Positions 27,510 through 38,818 of a DNA stretch of 64,000 nucleotides are shown piece by piece (the stretch's first letter is position 1; each line of letters begins with the position of its first letter). The notes below the pieces were generated by a model, which worked only from the letters and a program-made list of their open reading frames with translations, did no database searches and was not told the origin of the DNA. A program made the position numbers and the translations under genes. The DNA lies in NCBI GenBank assembly GCA_022316685.1, contig JAKJHU010000034.1:248001-312000 (forward strand). The letters run 5' to 3'. The DNA comes from Progne subis subis (Eukaryota > Chordata > Aves > Passeriformes > Hirundinidae).

Positions 27510-29984
27510 CCCACACTTATTCATCCCCACTACAGTCAAGCCTCACCCTTTCCTTTTTTTCCATTCACTAAACAACCCATTATAAAAGTGTCAGTTCTTT
27601 CCAAGATTCCCAAATTAAAACATCTAATAATAAATATCACAGAATCCCAAAATACTTTTCCCCCTGCATCCCATCATAGTCCCTGTACCCTGCAAGCCAT
27701 TCAGAAGAGGCAGCTCCTTGGGCTGACTCATCTTGCTGGGTTCCCCATTAGGTCCAGGGGCTCATCACTCACCATGGGAGGTGCTGCGAGTGCCAGGTCA
27801 GAATACTTACTCTATTATCAATTCTTAGCTTCTTGGGGTCCCTCTACCTGCCAGAGTCCCCCTGATCCCCACAAATCCTTTTGTTAATGGGCATTAGCCT
27901 TTAATCATATAATATAATACTCTGAGCTCTAAGTCTAGAGCAGATGAATGTCAAAAAATTTCAGGACCCAGTGTTGCAAGTGGAAGCAAAAACAAATCAA
28001 CTTGAAAAAAATTTGTCAAAAGTTATAAAGCTTGGCAGTGTTTCACTGTCTACAATGACTTTATAAACAAGAGCTGCAAAGCCGAATGAGTAGCAAAAGG
28101 CCACTGGTAATCTGCAGAGGCTTTCTGACGCACCCAAGATACAGGAGTGAAAAAAAAGCATAACCTCCTTGAAAGAATTCCTAATCAGTCTTTGCTAGCA
28201 CTGCTTGAATACTTACACCAGTGTCATCTCATGCCTGGTGATAAGGCACTTTGCAGAGGCACAACACTACCCCTAGTGTCCTAGAGTCCTAAGCTGGTCA
28301 GTGTAAAAAGGAGTGAAGTGGGCTTCACATGTAGTCTGAGATTCTATTAATGTCACATAACTTGAATACAGTGCAGAGGTGAAGATGGGGAACAAAGGCT
28401 GGACGATGGGTTTTAAGGGACACAATCAGGCTGGAGTTTGGGGTTCAAGGGGCCAATAGGGAATAGGGAGAAGACCAAGGAGGAACACAAGGGGAAGTTT
28501 ACAAAACATAAACCCAATGGAAAGGCTAATGTGATGAGATTTATATAAGCAGACCAACTGGAGCCTCGAGGAATAGGAGATTCCCCAAGGGGCAGTCCAG
28601 ACAAGGGCTGGCACCAGGAAGGATTGGCGAGGAACATTTGGGAATAGAGGTAGGTATCAGAGAAGACAGACAACCCAGGCTAAACCACCACTCCAGGGGG
28701 GGAAGGAATAAACCATAGGGTATTAAAATATAAAATTACACACAGAAGCACACCAATAAACCAGTATGTCTGGGGAAGAAGATTAGAGAGAGGAAAAACA
28801 GACTGTGCTCAAGAGGTGGCCCCTTTCAAGGGCATCTGACAAACCAGGCTGTGGGTTTTTCCCTTATTTTTTGACTGTCAGAGGCTGCAGGTTCTGAAAG
28901 TTGAACTATGCACTTAGTAGTCCAGTCTCTCACAGCTCAACACCAAGGATGAGTCTTCTCTATGCAAAAGGCAAGTGTAAGAATTTTTCACTGCAAATTT
29001 ATTTATATACATTTCTTTTACCAACACAGAAACCTAAGGAGTGACATGAAATTGTAATTCCACTCAGATGTAAACTGAATAAGGTCAGCTCAGCAAGGTA
29101 GCTTGACTGCTGCTGGTATCATGTAGATATTTCATGATAAAAATACAAGTACTCAATCTTCATTCGAATCTTTCAATGTATTGTCATGTAGCAGTGTTCT
29201 CATTTGTAAAAGGCACGTACTTTTTATAGACAGCAACAAACCAGCCCCCAAGTGCCACCCACAGCAGACAAGTCCAAATGAACAACAGGAACAACAGAAG
29301 ATTTTAAGCTGAGAGTTTTGCACTTTTTTTCTTTTGCAGAGTACTAAATAACTGCATACACCACACACTGGGAAAAAATATCACAGATAACATATGGTAG
29401 TCTTCCAGAACAAAAATGTCAAATGAAATACACTGGAGATAAATAAAAGGAAATCCAGAATAGTGCTCAGGGAACATGGATGATTCTGACACAAGTAACA
29501 TTTGAAGTTACATTGAATACAATAGGGGTGCATCCTGAGACAGAATGAAGTGAAAATGCAACATGGTAATACACAGGGACGAGATGTTTTAGAGGTTCAT
29601 GAGCTAGAAAAAGACATAATAAACCACTGGTGAAGAAGAAGGCATAAATAAGTCATTTTCCAGACTAAGGAAAATAAAGCTTAGGAAGACACCAGAATTC
29701 ACTGACACTAATGAGGAAAGGACTGCACAGAGGAATGATGAATAAGGTGAACTGCTATCATCAAAATGAGTCCTCACAGAATTTAAATAAACCCACAGCT
29801 GTAAAGCAATCCTGAAGGAGCCCAATTCTCTATGCCAAGAGTTGAAAGGGACACAGCTAATGTTCATAGCCAAGAATATTAACATGACATATATACAATA
29901 TCAATGTGGAATTCTGTCATGCTTTGATTACTTAATATAAAGCAAATGGCTTTTTAATGATTTAGTATCAAGGAGAGCACAATA

Positions 29985-30065
29985 AAATAAATATATATCA
30001 TATCTAATAAATATATGATAAATATATAGTAAATATATAATATAGCAAATATATTCAGCATACAT
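29985..30065. repeat. AT-only minisatellite (AATATAT/ATAAATAT units)
   Basis: Degenerate tandem AT-rich units, repeatedly 'aaatatat' with small insertions, making an easily melted tract. Confidence 0.75.
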
Positions 30066-30214
30066 ATATTCAGTACTCTCACATCAGGCTGTCAGACAAC
30101 ACTGATTTATTCATATAGATAATTGACAAAGTAGAACTACTTTATTTCTAGAAATCTGTTTCAAGTCTGACAGAATCTTTCTTTCAGTTGTTAAATATAT
30201 AATGTATCGGTAAG

Positions 30215-30260
30215 TTTTATATCTAACTATCTAAGTAACTATCTGATTATCTATCTAACT
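30215..30260. repeat. Degenerate (ATCT)n repeat
   Basis: Repeated 'taactatc' and 'tatctaact' blocks derived from an ATCT/AACT tetranucleotide. Confidence 0.7.
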
Positions 30261-30903
30261 TTTTTGAAAAGAATGTGTTGCTGATCCTGCTGTGCTAACT
30301 TTGAAGTTTGCTATTTTTCTAAGAATAATTTTGGCTGCAATGCAAACAGTTCATTTCAGGATTTCCTCCCCAAAAGAAGAGCAATTAGGGAATTCTCTGA
30401 GGTACTGAACTAAAAAAAGGAAAGTAGAAAATTGAGTCATATTCTCCCATACATATTACACCAGTTACTAGGAAGTAACTGGAGTCACTGTGATCTGTTT
30501 CAAATAACATCCATTTTACTGCAGTAAAAAAATTGCAAATTGTGACAGTTTTATTAAAGGTTCTCTCTAGAACTAGAATTTTTAATAATAAGTGTCTCAG
30601 TCCTTCTATTTTGCTCTAAAAATCCTAGGCATTTTATGATTAAAAAATTCAAATACTTTCTTCAATTACCTCTAAGTCCAATATGAACAAACTTTGTTGA
30701 GAAATTGATTGATAATTTTCTTGGAATTAATAATTTCTTCACTTGCAATTCCAGTCTCGATGCACTTGATGCACTTAACCAAAAAGAATGTGAGAAAGAT
30801 GAAACAATGCAAGAAACACTGGGGTATAAAGATATGAAATGCCAATTTCTATGTACAGTCCTTGAAAGGATTATTTTTTCCAGTGTTTCTTTTACATAAT
30901 AGC

Positions 30904-30955
30904 CTGCAGGCAGTAGGCATCCCTGCTATACTTGCTCCGGTTTCAAGAAATAATC
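30904..30955 (+). repeat. Unnamed dispersed repeat, copy 1
   Basis: About 50 bases resembling 33671-33725. The 32-base core, from 'ccctgctata' to 'caagaaata', has three mismatches between the copies. Only these two copies are visible in the window. The source element is unknown. Confidence 0.55.
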
Positions 30956-31455
30956 AGTTTTTTCCAGAAACAAACACTGGGATGCCCAAAATATTTTTTC
31001 AGTATATTTACTGAACTGAGAATCCATGGGGTTTATTTATATAAGAATAGAACACATGTAAACACAATGAGCTGGGAAGGGTTTTTTTGCTTTATATGCA
31101 TCATGAAAAAAAGAAAAAAAACTAGCAAATAACATTTAGCAATTTCATTGGTCTAGTAATTAATTTACTCATTGTGAGACTCATTCCACCCATTTTTGAG
31201 TCTCTTACACTTGTGTTCTAATGGGGGGAGGGTGGGGCTTTAGGATTCCTCTCGGCACTTTTTTTCAGTAATTCTTGCAATGTAGATTGTCAACTGGTTT
31301 GGTTTTATAAACCAGTGTAAAAATTTCTAATACAATGCTTCTGATATAATAAACAGATCATAATACTAGACTAAATTTTATATTCATCTTCTCATTTTTC
31401 TTCAGTTTTACATCTATTTTATGCTATTTACAAAACTATTTCTAATTTGCTATAT

Positions 31456-32133
31456 TGTAGTGGTGTGAGAGTGATGTTATTAAGTTATTTTTGTAATATT
31501 TGTAAGTTATTTTTGTAATGGTTTAGTCCACTGTACCCCCCTGTGTTCTGGAATAGTTTTCCCCCTTATGAGTTAGTTGTATAACCAGACGTTTTATGCC
31601 AATCATTCCTTCCCTGCACCTGTCCCTGTCAATCCCCCTCTCCTCGTGGTCGCCCTGTCTGTCACTTCGAGACCCTTCCCTGGATTCTGGAAAGATCCAG
31701 GAGAGGTGTCGAGTGATAGGCTGGTGCCCAGGGAACCCCCTCCTACTCTTCTGTGATTTGTCAATGGTTCAAAGGTTGACACCCCTGTTACCACCCCTGT
31801 GTTCCCTGGTTGGCTGACCTGTTGTCAGCCCTCTCCCATTTATAAGTGGCTGTCAGGCTTTGATCTCTGCTCTCTCTGGGCAGCAGTGGTCTGAGGCGGA
31901 GTTCCTTGCCAGACTCCCCTTAATAAACTACCTTCTACCCTGCTCAAGAGAGTCGATCCTTTTTCCGTCGCCGCAGTTGCAAACTCCATCAGATCCACTC
32001 GCTGGTGTGGGGAACCAAGAACCCACCGGGAGGAGGTTACTCGCCCTGTCTGTAACCCCGACCGATCCTCGCTGTGGCAGTGCAGAACTGAGCTAGCCTG
32101 CACGCCTGCCAGGCATGAGGGGACACTGCTATA
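31456..32133 (+). mobile_element. Solo LTR of a class II (ERVK-like) ERV; perfect 6-bp TSD
   Basis: A 678-bp block beginning TGTAGTGGTGTGAGAG and ending ACTGCTATA. The last bases correspond to the GCGACA terminus of related LTRs, with the terminal CA changed to TA. The flanks CTATAT (31450-31455) and CTATAT (32134-32139) are a perfect 6-bp TSD, the usual length for class II ERVs. TATAAG lies at 31841-31846 and AATAAA at 31922-31927. The 'actgagctagcc' block near its end recurs in reverse complement in the LTRs at 41864-42558 and 43905-44618, so the three are one broad family. No interior is present. Confidence 0.9.
31841..31846 (+). promoter_or_regulatory. LTR TATA box
   Basis: TATAAG on the plus strand, 81 bases before the AATAAA of the same LTR. 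This gives a compact R region. Confidence 0.65.
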
Positions 32134-32352
32134 CTATATTAGCACATGAGTAGATAAAAATAGAGCTCAAGGCTTAGCTTACCTCACAAAGGTTTTACAT
32201 ATATACTTGTATCTGGTTTTCAGTAGTAAGTGAAGACTGCAGCAGGGATGGGCAACTGATTGCAAGAAACATTTCATCTTCTCAATGAAAACTCCTGTGG
32301 TGGGAAAGATGACCTAGGATCAGATTTCCAAAAAGTATAGGAGAATATCACT

Positions 32353-32420
32353 ATCATAGAACCCTGCAATATCCTGACTTGGAAAGGACCCACGAGGGTC
32401 ATTGCCTACAACTCCTGTAT
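32353..32420 (-). mobile_element. Short CR1 fragment, reverse orientation
   Basis: It reads 'atcatagaaccctgcaatat', then 'ttggaaaggacccacgaggg', then 'cattgcctacaactcctgt'. This matches the reverse complement of the extreme 3' end of one CR1 subfamily. It is only about 70 bases long and decays into AT-rich DNA. Confidence 0.75.
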
Positions 32421-32854
32421 AATTGTAATATTCAATTTTTTCTGTCTAGTTTGAAAATGGTTTAAGTATAAACTAAAAGCCATATTTCAAATTCACATTT
32501 TCTTTATGAACAGGTACAGATTTACACACTATACTAAGATCATTTGCCAATCCAATTTTTTTTTATTTTTTTTTTTTTATCATCAACCTAAACTAGGATC
32601 CTAAAGAAGTACAAATCTCTTAACAACACATGAGTTCTTAAATCAAAACAGAAGAAGGTAAAAGCATCAGTTAACTGTCTACTGGTCCTAGTATTGCTTT
32701 ATAAACTATTCAGCTCAGAGACTTTTGCTCTACATTGCACTTTACAACTTGGTCTCGCTCCTCGAATAAGACTCTCTGATGCTCAAGTATACGCAGTGAA
32801 TAATAAAGTAACAAGTTGTTATTACAAGCACGGTCCTCCTAATGGAAATAGAGC

Positions 32855-32996
32855 ACTTCCAGGCCAATGGCATCCTGGCTTTTATCAGCAAAGAGTGTGG
32901 CCATGTCCCTCTGCACTTGGCACTGGTGAGGCCATACCTAGAATCTTGTGCTCAACTTTGGGATGCTCACAAATAAAAGACATTGAGGTGGTAGGG
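32855..32996 (+). mobile_element. CR1 fragment, left part, interrupted by an LTR
   Basis: The CR1 landmarks 'caggccaatggcatcctggc', 'ctctgcacttggcactggtg' followed by 'aggcc', and 'aaagacattgaggtgg' occur in the expected order, with a short internal deletion. In intact copies the next CR1 sequence ('gag...gtccagagaagggcaa') follows at once. Here it appears only after the LTR, at about 33576. Confidence 0.85.
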
Positions 32997-33547
32997 TGTT
33001 GGAACCCTGGAGGCTGAGAATTTCAGGCTTTCTGTACTAAAAGGCACTGACCCTCAAGCAAGCACTACATTTGACCTGAGGCCATGACAGGCCTGACAGG
33101 CATCCAAAAGTGAGTGATAGCACTGGGGTTGTGGGTGTGTAGTTTGAATAGTATTGTGTAATGTCACAGAGTGCAAAACTTAGGATTTAAGGCTTTAGTA
33201 TATAGTAATATATATGGGGCAATATGGAGGATTTAGGGCATTGACTAGGTTCTTCTTCCTTCACCTTCTTCATGGTTTTGGGTAGTTTTTTCTAATTGGG
33301 TGAAATGGTCCACACTGCGGACCTCGGGTGGTCAGTTATTGGGTTAAAAGTATAAATAATATAGGTGACATCTTGTTATTGGGTAATTAGCACTTAAAAG
33401 ACTGTGGAAAGAGTTAGAGAGGATACATTTTCTACCTTTTTAGTTAGAGCTCACAAGTCGTGAGACTGTACTATAGATAAGAATTAATAAACACTGAGTC
33501 CAAACACAAAATCTGCATCTCCCATGCATTAATCCCAACTCTTAACA
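32997..33547 (+). mobile_element. LTR of an avian ERV inserted inside a CR1 copy
   Basis: It starts TGTTGGAACCCTGG and ends near 33547 at CTCTTAACA. TATAAATA at 33351-33358 and AATAAA at 33486-33491 have the correct spacing for a plus-strand U3-R-U5. The region 33130-33440 resembles a common avian ERV LTR ('tgtaatgtcacagagtgcaa', then 'gcggacctcgggtggtcag'). The right boundary is uncertain: about 28 further unassigned bases precede the resumed CR1. I cannot see a TSD. It appears to be a solo LTR. Confidence 0.75.
33351..33358 (+). promoter_or_regulatory. LTR TATA box
   Basis: TATAAATA on the plus strand, about 130 bases before the AATAAA of the same LTR. Confidence 0.65.
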
Positions 33548-33575
33548 GGAAGAAAAGATAACAACCCCACGGCAC

Positions 33576-33796
33576 GGCAATTCAGAGAAGGGCAATTAAA
33601 CTGGTAAAGAGTTTAGAGACTAAACTTTCAAGGAAAGTGCACAGAAATTGCCTTTGCTTTACATGAAGTACCGCAGGGTGTTGGCCTCCCCTGCTATATT
33701 TGCTCCAATTTCAAGAAATAGTCTGTGCTGGATTAAAATTTTGACTTAATGATCTTAAAGGACTTTTTCAACATAAATGATTCCATAATTTTCTAA
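33576..33796 (+). mobile_element. CR1 fragment, right part after the LTR, reaching the 3' end
   Basis: It resumes with 'ttcagagaagggcaattaaa', the CR1 sequence expected directly after the block at 32996. It ends with 'aatgatcttaaaggactttt', then 'tcaacataaatgattccata', which is a decayed CR1 3' end. The piece 33671-33725 in the middle is not typical CR1 and recurs at 30904-30955. Confidence 0.8.
33671..33725 (+). repeat. Unnamed dispersed repeat, copy 2
   Basis: Resembles 30904-30955. It lies inside the decayed CR1 3' part, so it is either an insertion or a CR1 subfamily variant segment. Confidence 0.5.
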
Positions 33797-36161
33797 TATG
33801 AAAATGAATCATCTCTGGGAATTTTGACAAGAGTTTTGTCTTGTGTATTTTTGGGAGCCTCATAAAGCATCAGGGTTGATAAAGAGTTGTTGATAATTTA
33901 AAAATACTGTTTGGAAAACAGAGTGGTTTTTGCTCACAACTAAAGCAACAACTTTTAAAAAAATTTAAGTGGGAAGTTATTACTGTAGTCCATAAACCTC
34001 TCCTCAGCCCTGAAGGCAGAAATGTCTGCTAGATGTTGTAAACGAAGTCTACTTAAAAGAAAGCTACCAAATTATCATTACTGCTCTTGCCTAGGGAAGG
34101 TCTCTGGAGTCAGTAGCAATTACTACAATAGGTTTCACAAATGGAAACAATTTGCTTGCTAGTGCCACTTGGGTTTGTGCTAGATTTAAACTGTCAGTTT
34201 TTAAAACAGTAAATGCTTACTGTAAGCTCTGAGAACACAGGCAGGAGAAATGACTAATAAATAAGAGAATGTTTAATTTTTTAACTATTATTATTATTAC
34301 TAGAATGAAGTAGAATCATTAATTACCAGACAAGATGCATTTTGAAATTGTGTGACAACATAAACAAGTGTGTTACATTATTTGTTTAGGGTAAATGTTT
34401 CTCTAAGAGACATTCAAAGGATAAGACTGTATTTCTGTTGAAACGTCCTTTGAAAAGAATGCATATAATCAGTCTGTACAGTTTAAGGGGTTTTGGATTC
34501 GGAATTTTCATTCAGGGTCATCCCTAGGTATAAAAAGGCTTTTTTTCCTTTGCCTTTCAATTACCTTTCAGAAGCTCAAACTTCTTTTAGAAGGATGGTC
34601 CTGAGTGTGCTGAGTAGACCCACAATAAATATATGTCAACTAAGGAAGTTAATTGCCCAGTGGTTGACTCTCTATTAACTGACTGACTGACGTTAAAGGA
34701 AGGCATAGACATCAAAGAGTAGACCACTATTTATAGCCCTTACATATATACTCTCAGAATAAATGATGTCTTGGATGTAGATACCACTCTCTCATTTTAC
34801 ATGGATGTAAAAATATCAAAATCCAGCTCCGGTAAGGATTGTGATAAAGACCAGGATTTGAGTGATTACTATCTGGTCCAGAGGCCATATGACCTAGTAG
34901 GACTCACATCCACACACCTAAACTTTCTTCTGTAAAAAAGAATGGCCACACATGAGTCAGGAACAAAACCATTGGAATTACTCCTGATTTGCAGTAACCC
35001 AGACTATGGCTAAGTGTTTTCTGGGATACTGTTAGCTTTCACAGGCAAAACAAATCCTAGAGAACGAGTTCTCAAGGATGCTAGTGGAACAAGCACAGGC
35101 ACACACTTGTGTTTTGGCCTTGATAATCTAATGCAGGCCTACACTGCATTGTCCCTCAGGCCAAAATGTACCAGATCACTCACTTCACAAAACTCATCTT
35201 TGACCATTTGGTTATACTGAATCCACTTATAGTCTCCCCGTAATTCACGTGTTCCGTCAATCCAGCCCCACTCTTTAACTCAGTTATAGACCCTGTGTCT
35301 GAGAGGTATAGTTTTATTTGTATGTTTTATCTTTGTTCAGTTTTGGGCGTATTAACAGTACAGTACAGGAATATCAACCCACAACTCTAGTTTTGCTTTT
35401 CCTTCCATTCTGTTTTTATCAAGTAAGTATACCATTAATACATTGACAACTGCCTTCCAGTAGCATCTTGTCCCAGATCAAAACACTTCTGGCACATCAT
35501 CATACAGCACATAATTTCACTGGAATGTCCAGCTGTCATTGCAGATGATCTTGTTGATTTATGACCAAACCATCATAAAATACTCATTGCATGTAATATG
35601 ATTCCTACATGGTAGCTGGCAGCTGAAGTTTTCTTGAAAATCTTGCTAATAGACCTTTTTTCTGGATTAAGATTTCATTAGGTTTTTACACAAAGAGATC
35701 TTGGTTCTGTTTAAAATGTCTCTTAGAGCAGAACCTACTCATGGATTGAAATGTAAAACTATCAAACAGATATTAAACAGATTCCAGTAAAACACTTCAT
35801 CTTCTGTAATACAGACCCTCTCATGTTCTACCTTTCCTTCTCTAGGTGTTATGTCTCCTATTCCTCATATGAAAATATATTTTGTTAATTTTTTAACAGG
35901 AGATACAACTGTGCATTACCTACTCTATTTCCATCTCTTCTGTCATTCAGGCAACCACCAATATTATTAATATAAATGATACTATCTGCATATGAAATCA
36001 CCCAGAGTAAAGTAAATTACCCTGATTACAACAACCACAGCTGTGACTTGAAACTCTACTGAGATAATTTCCAGAAAGTGATCCCTCCAGCAAAGGAAGA
36101 AAAGGGAAACAACCCAACTTAGAGTTATTCAGCTGTGCTCCTACACCATATTGGACTAGCT
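33797..36161. other. AT-rich non-coding DNA, no gene seen
   Basis: No recognisable exon, RNA gene or transposon. There is a short TGAC run near 34680. Open frames are short and unassigned. Confidence 0.5.
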
Positions 36162-36556
36162 TATGATGCCTTGGGAAGGCTGACCTGAAACAGAAACTGG
36201 AGCAAGCTAGAGAATAAAGTAGATATTTATTGAAAGGCCTTTAGGGTACACCTGGGCAGGACAAGAGCCTGGCCAGGGCTACACCCAAGGTGGACTTAGC
36301 ATGGTCACAAAATGGATGACTGGCCAAGAGGTCCTACACTTCTATAAGTTTTGATACATTTGCATATTGGGGCCTAATTGTCCAACCACAGCCTCAGGTC
36401 GTGAGGTCTTATCCTCCTTGTTTGTCTCTTCAGCCTACTGTTGTTCATGCTTTTGGGCCTGAAAGTTGTACTTGTTACCACAGTTTCTGTGGTTTTGTTC
36501 TTTACTGATGCTAGCACCGGTATTCATGTTAGTTGTTAAACTGAGTCTGCATCACA
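36162..36556 (-). mobile_element. Short solo LTR, minus strand, class uncertain
   Basis: A roughly 395-bp block. On the minus strand it begins TGTGATGC and ends GGCATCATA, so the ends are an imperfect inverted repeat; the terminal CA seems changed to TA. AATAAA on the minus strand lies at 36226-36231 and a TATA-like 'ttatag' near 36343. No matching flanking duplication is visible (left TAGCT, right TAACA), so the boundaries may be off by a few bases. Confidence 0.6.
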
Positions 36557-37265
36557 TAACAGTGGCTCGGGTGTGAGCATAAAAGTCAGAAAGAGTCTCA
36601 GTCCCATCAAGAGATCTATCATTCACACATGAAAATATTATTCTGCTGCCCTTTGACAAATCTGGGTCTGCAGCTTCACCTTTATATGCTTTCTTTTATT
36701 TCATATAAAAGAAAAAAGAATTTTATTATTCAAAATGTCCTTTCTTATTACAGGGTCAATTATAGTCCTCAAAAATTTTCGAATTCTTTCTTAGTCAAGA
36801 GTTAATTTTAAATTTTTCAATGGAGGAAAAAATATCCAAGGGAATATACTTGATATAAAATATTTAACTGCAGCATGGCTTACAGGCCTATTTGATCATC
36901 TGTTGATTATTTGGTAACTGAACAAAGACTATTAAATGGATATGGAAATTTTCTCATTAATATATTTTATATTTTTATAATTTTATATTATAAGGACACT
37001 TGATACTGATGATATCCAGACCCTTGACAGGTTGTGTTGCATAATTACCACCATTAACATTCTGTGATCAATTACTTAAAGTTATTCAATTCATATCTAT
37101 AGATTATTTCTATGGTATAGCACATAAGGTCAAGAGCTGCAGAACCTAATAATATTTGGCACCAGAAGTTCTCATTTTTGATTTGGGGATATTTTGAAGA
37201 ATTTATTTTTTATATTTTTCAAACGTACCTTGGTAATGTGACTTTATGTTAACACAAAAGATAAG
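36557..37265. other. AT-rich non-coding DNA, no gene seen
   Basis: Very AT-rich, with T-rich and A-rich tracts around 36680-36730 and 36960-36990. Nothing is recognised. Confidence 0.5.
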
Positions 37266-38122
37266 AAACAACTCAGCAAGCTCACCAACAACACCAAGCT
37301 GTAGATGCATTCAACACACTTGCCATCAACAGGTACCTTGACAGACTTGAAAGGTGGGCAAGTGTGAAGCTCATTAAGTTCAAGGGCAAGTGTGAGGTTC
37401 TACGTGTGTATCAGGGCAATCCAAAGCACAAATATAGGCTGGTCAGGGAATAGATAAAGAACACCCCTGAAGAGAAAGACATGGGAATGTTGCATGACAA
37501 GAAGCACAACATGACCCAACAAAGTGTGTTTGCAGCCCAAAAAGCCAACCGTATCCTGGGCTGCATCAAAATAATCATAACCAGCAGGTTTCAAACAGGT
37601 GAGACTGCACCTGAAGAACTGTGTCCAGTTCTGAGGTGGCAACATAACTGAAGACGTGGATCTGCTGGAGCAAGTCCAGAGGAGAACTCTGAAGATGATC
37701 AGAGGCCAGGCGCACCTCTCCTATAAGATAGGCTGAGACCATTGGGATTGCCCAGCCTGCAGAAGAGGAGGCTTCAGGAAGACCTCAGAGCCTTCAAGCA
37801 CCTAGAGAGAACCTATAAGAGAGCTGGAGAGGGACCTGTGACAAGGGCATGTGCTGATAGTGCATGGTGGGATGGCTTTAAACTGAAAGAGGATTATACT
37901 GGACATAAGGAAGAAAGTCTTTACCATGAAGGTGGTGATCCACTGGCATAGGTTGCCCAGAGAAGTTGTGGATGCTCCATTCTCAGAGTTTAAGACTAGG
38001 TTGGAAGAGGCTTTGAGCAATCTGGATAATTGGATGTTTTCCCTGCCTGTGGTGGGGGGGTTGGAATGAGACTAATCTTTATGGGCCCTTTCAATCCAAA
38101 GCATTCTGTGATCCTATGAATA
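37266..38122 (+). mobile_element. CR1 LINE, longest copy in the window (about 850 bp)
   Basis: It follows avian CR1 from the end of the RT region through the 3' UTR. Landmarks in order are 'aagctcaccaacaacaccaa', 'ggtgggcaagtgtgaagctc', 'gactgcacctgaagaactgt', 'tctgctggagcaagtccaga', 'gaggcttcaggaagacctca', 'ggttgcccagagaagttgtg' and the 3' end 'attctgtgatcctatgaat'. Frames are broken throughout and it codes for nothing. The short frames on both strands across it (for example 37400-37645 minus and 37742-37951 plus) are accidents of CR1 sequence. Confidence 0.92.
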
Positions 38123-38182
38123 CAAAAACAGCAATGGTTAAGACGCTTTGCTTCTGGAAAATTAACCTATCTAAATAAATTG

Positions 38183-38469
38183 ACAGAATAATAGAATCAT
38201 TTAGGGTGGTAAGACCTTTAAGATTATCATGCTGTTAACTCAGCACTGCCATCTTCACCACTAACCAAATGCCACATCCACATGTTTTTAAAAAACTTTC
38301 CAGGGATGATGATTCCCACAGTTCCCTACGTACCCTGTTCCATTGCCTGTCTACTCATCCAGTGAAGAAAGTTTTCCTAACATTCAACTAAGTCTCCTCT
38401 GATACAACTTGAGGCCATTTCTTCTTATCCTATCATGTTACCTGTAATGTTGCTCTCATCCACTAAATG
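38183..38469 (-). mobile_element. CR1 LINE 3' end, reverse orientation, interrupted by an LTR
   Basis: The reverse complement of a second CR1 subfamily: 'atagaatcatttagggtggt', 'aatgccacatccacatgttt', 'tttccagggatgatgattcc', 'ctgttccattgcctgtctac', 'caacttgaggccatttcttc'. It sits tail to tail with the plus-strand CR1 that ends 60 bases earlier. It stops where the 38476 LTR begins. Confidence 0.85.
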
Positions 38470-38475
38470 GGACAC

Positions 38476-38812
38476 TATCGGTGCTTGCAATTCCTCCTCA
38501 CATGGGACACTAATTGTCAGCATCAGTGCTTGGCACCACTAGAGAGTGGATGCAAACTAACGGACACCATCAGTTTATTCTCCTACAGTGAAACCTTCAG
38601 ACTTTCTGAGTTCCTACAGGCAGCACCACACAACTGACTCCTCTCTTCCTTCCAGATAACTACTTGACCCTTTCTCCTCACAGCACAGCCAGAAAATTCC
38701 AACTAACTCTAAACCAGCTAACCCACTTTTATAACATCTATCCTTGTTGGACATAGCTGTGACCTATTAAGGGCAAATCTGTTTCCATTCTTTGGTAGCT
38801 GCACCTCTTACA
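38476..38812 (-). mobile_element. Short LTR inserted between two CR1 pieces, near-perfect 6-bp TSD
   Basis: A 337-bp block. On the minus strand it begins TGTAAGAGGTGCAGC and ends CACCGATA, like the CCGCGACA terminus of the class II LTRs with CA changed to TA. The flanks are GGACAC (38470-38475) and GGTCAC (38813-38818), a 6-bp TSD with one mismatch. A minus-strand TATAAAA lies at 38727-38733 and AATAAA at 38574-38579, in correct order. CR1 in the same orientation lies on both sides. It looks like a short class II solo LTR. Confidence 0.7.
38727..38733 (-). promoter_or_regulatory. LTR TATA box
   Basis: TATAAAA on the minus strand, about 150 bases upstream of the AATAAA of the same short LTR. 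Confidence 0.6.
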
Positions 38813-38818
38813 GGTCAC

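Larger units (their letters stand above)
27510..31449. other. Unassigned non-coding DNA, no gene seen
   Basis: 27.6-28.9 kb is more balanced in base composition, with short minus-strand frames at 28413-28673 that look like no known family. 29-31.4 kb is AT-rich with AT-only repeats at 29985-30065 and degenerate ATCT repeats at 30215-30260. I recognise no exons, RNA genes or LTR ends. Confidence 0.45.
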
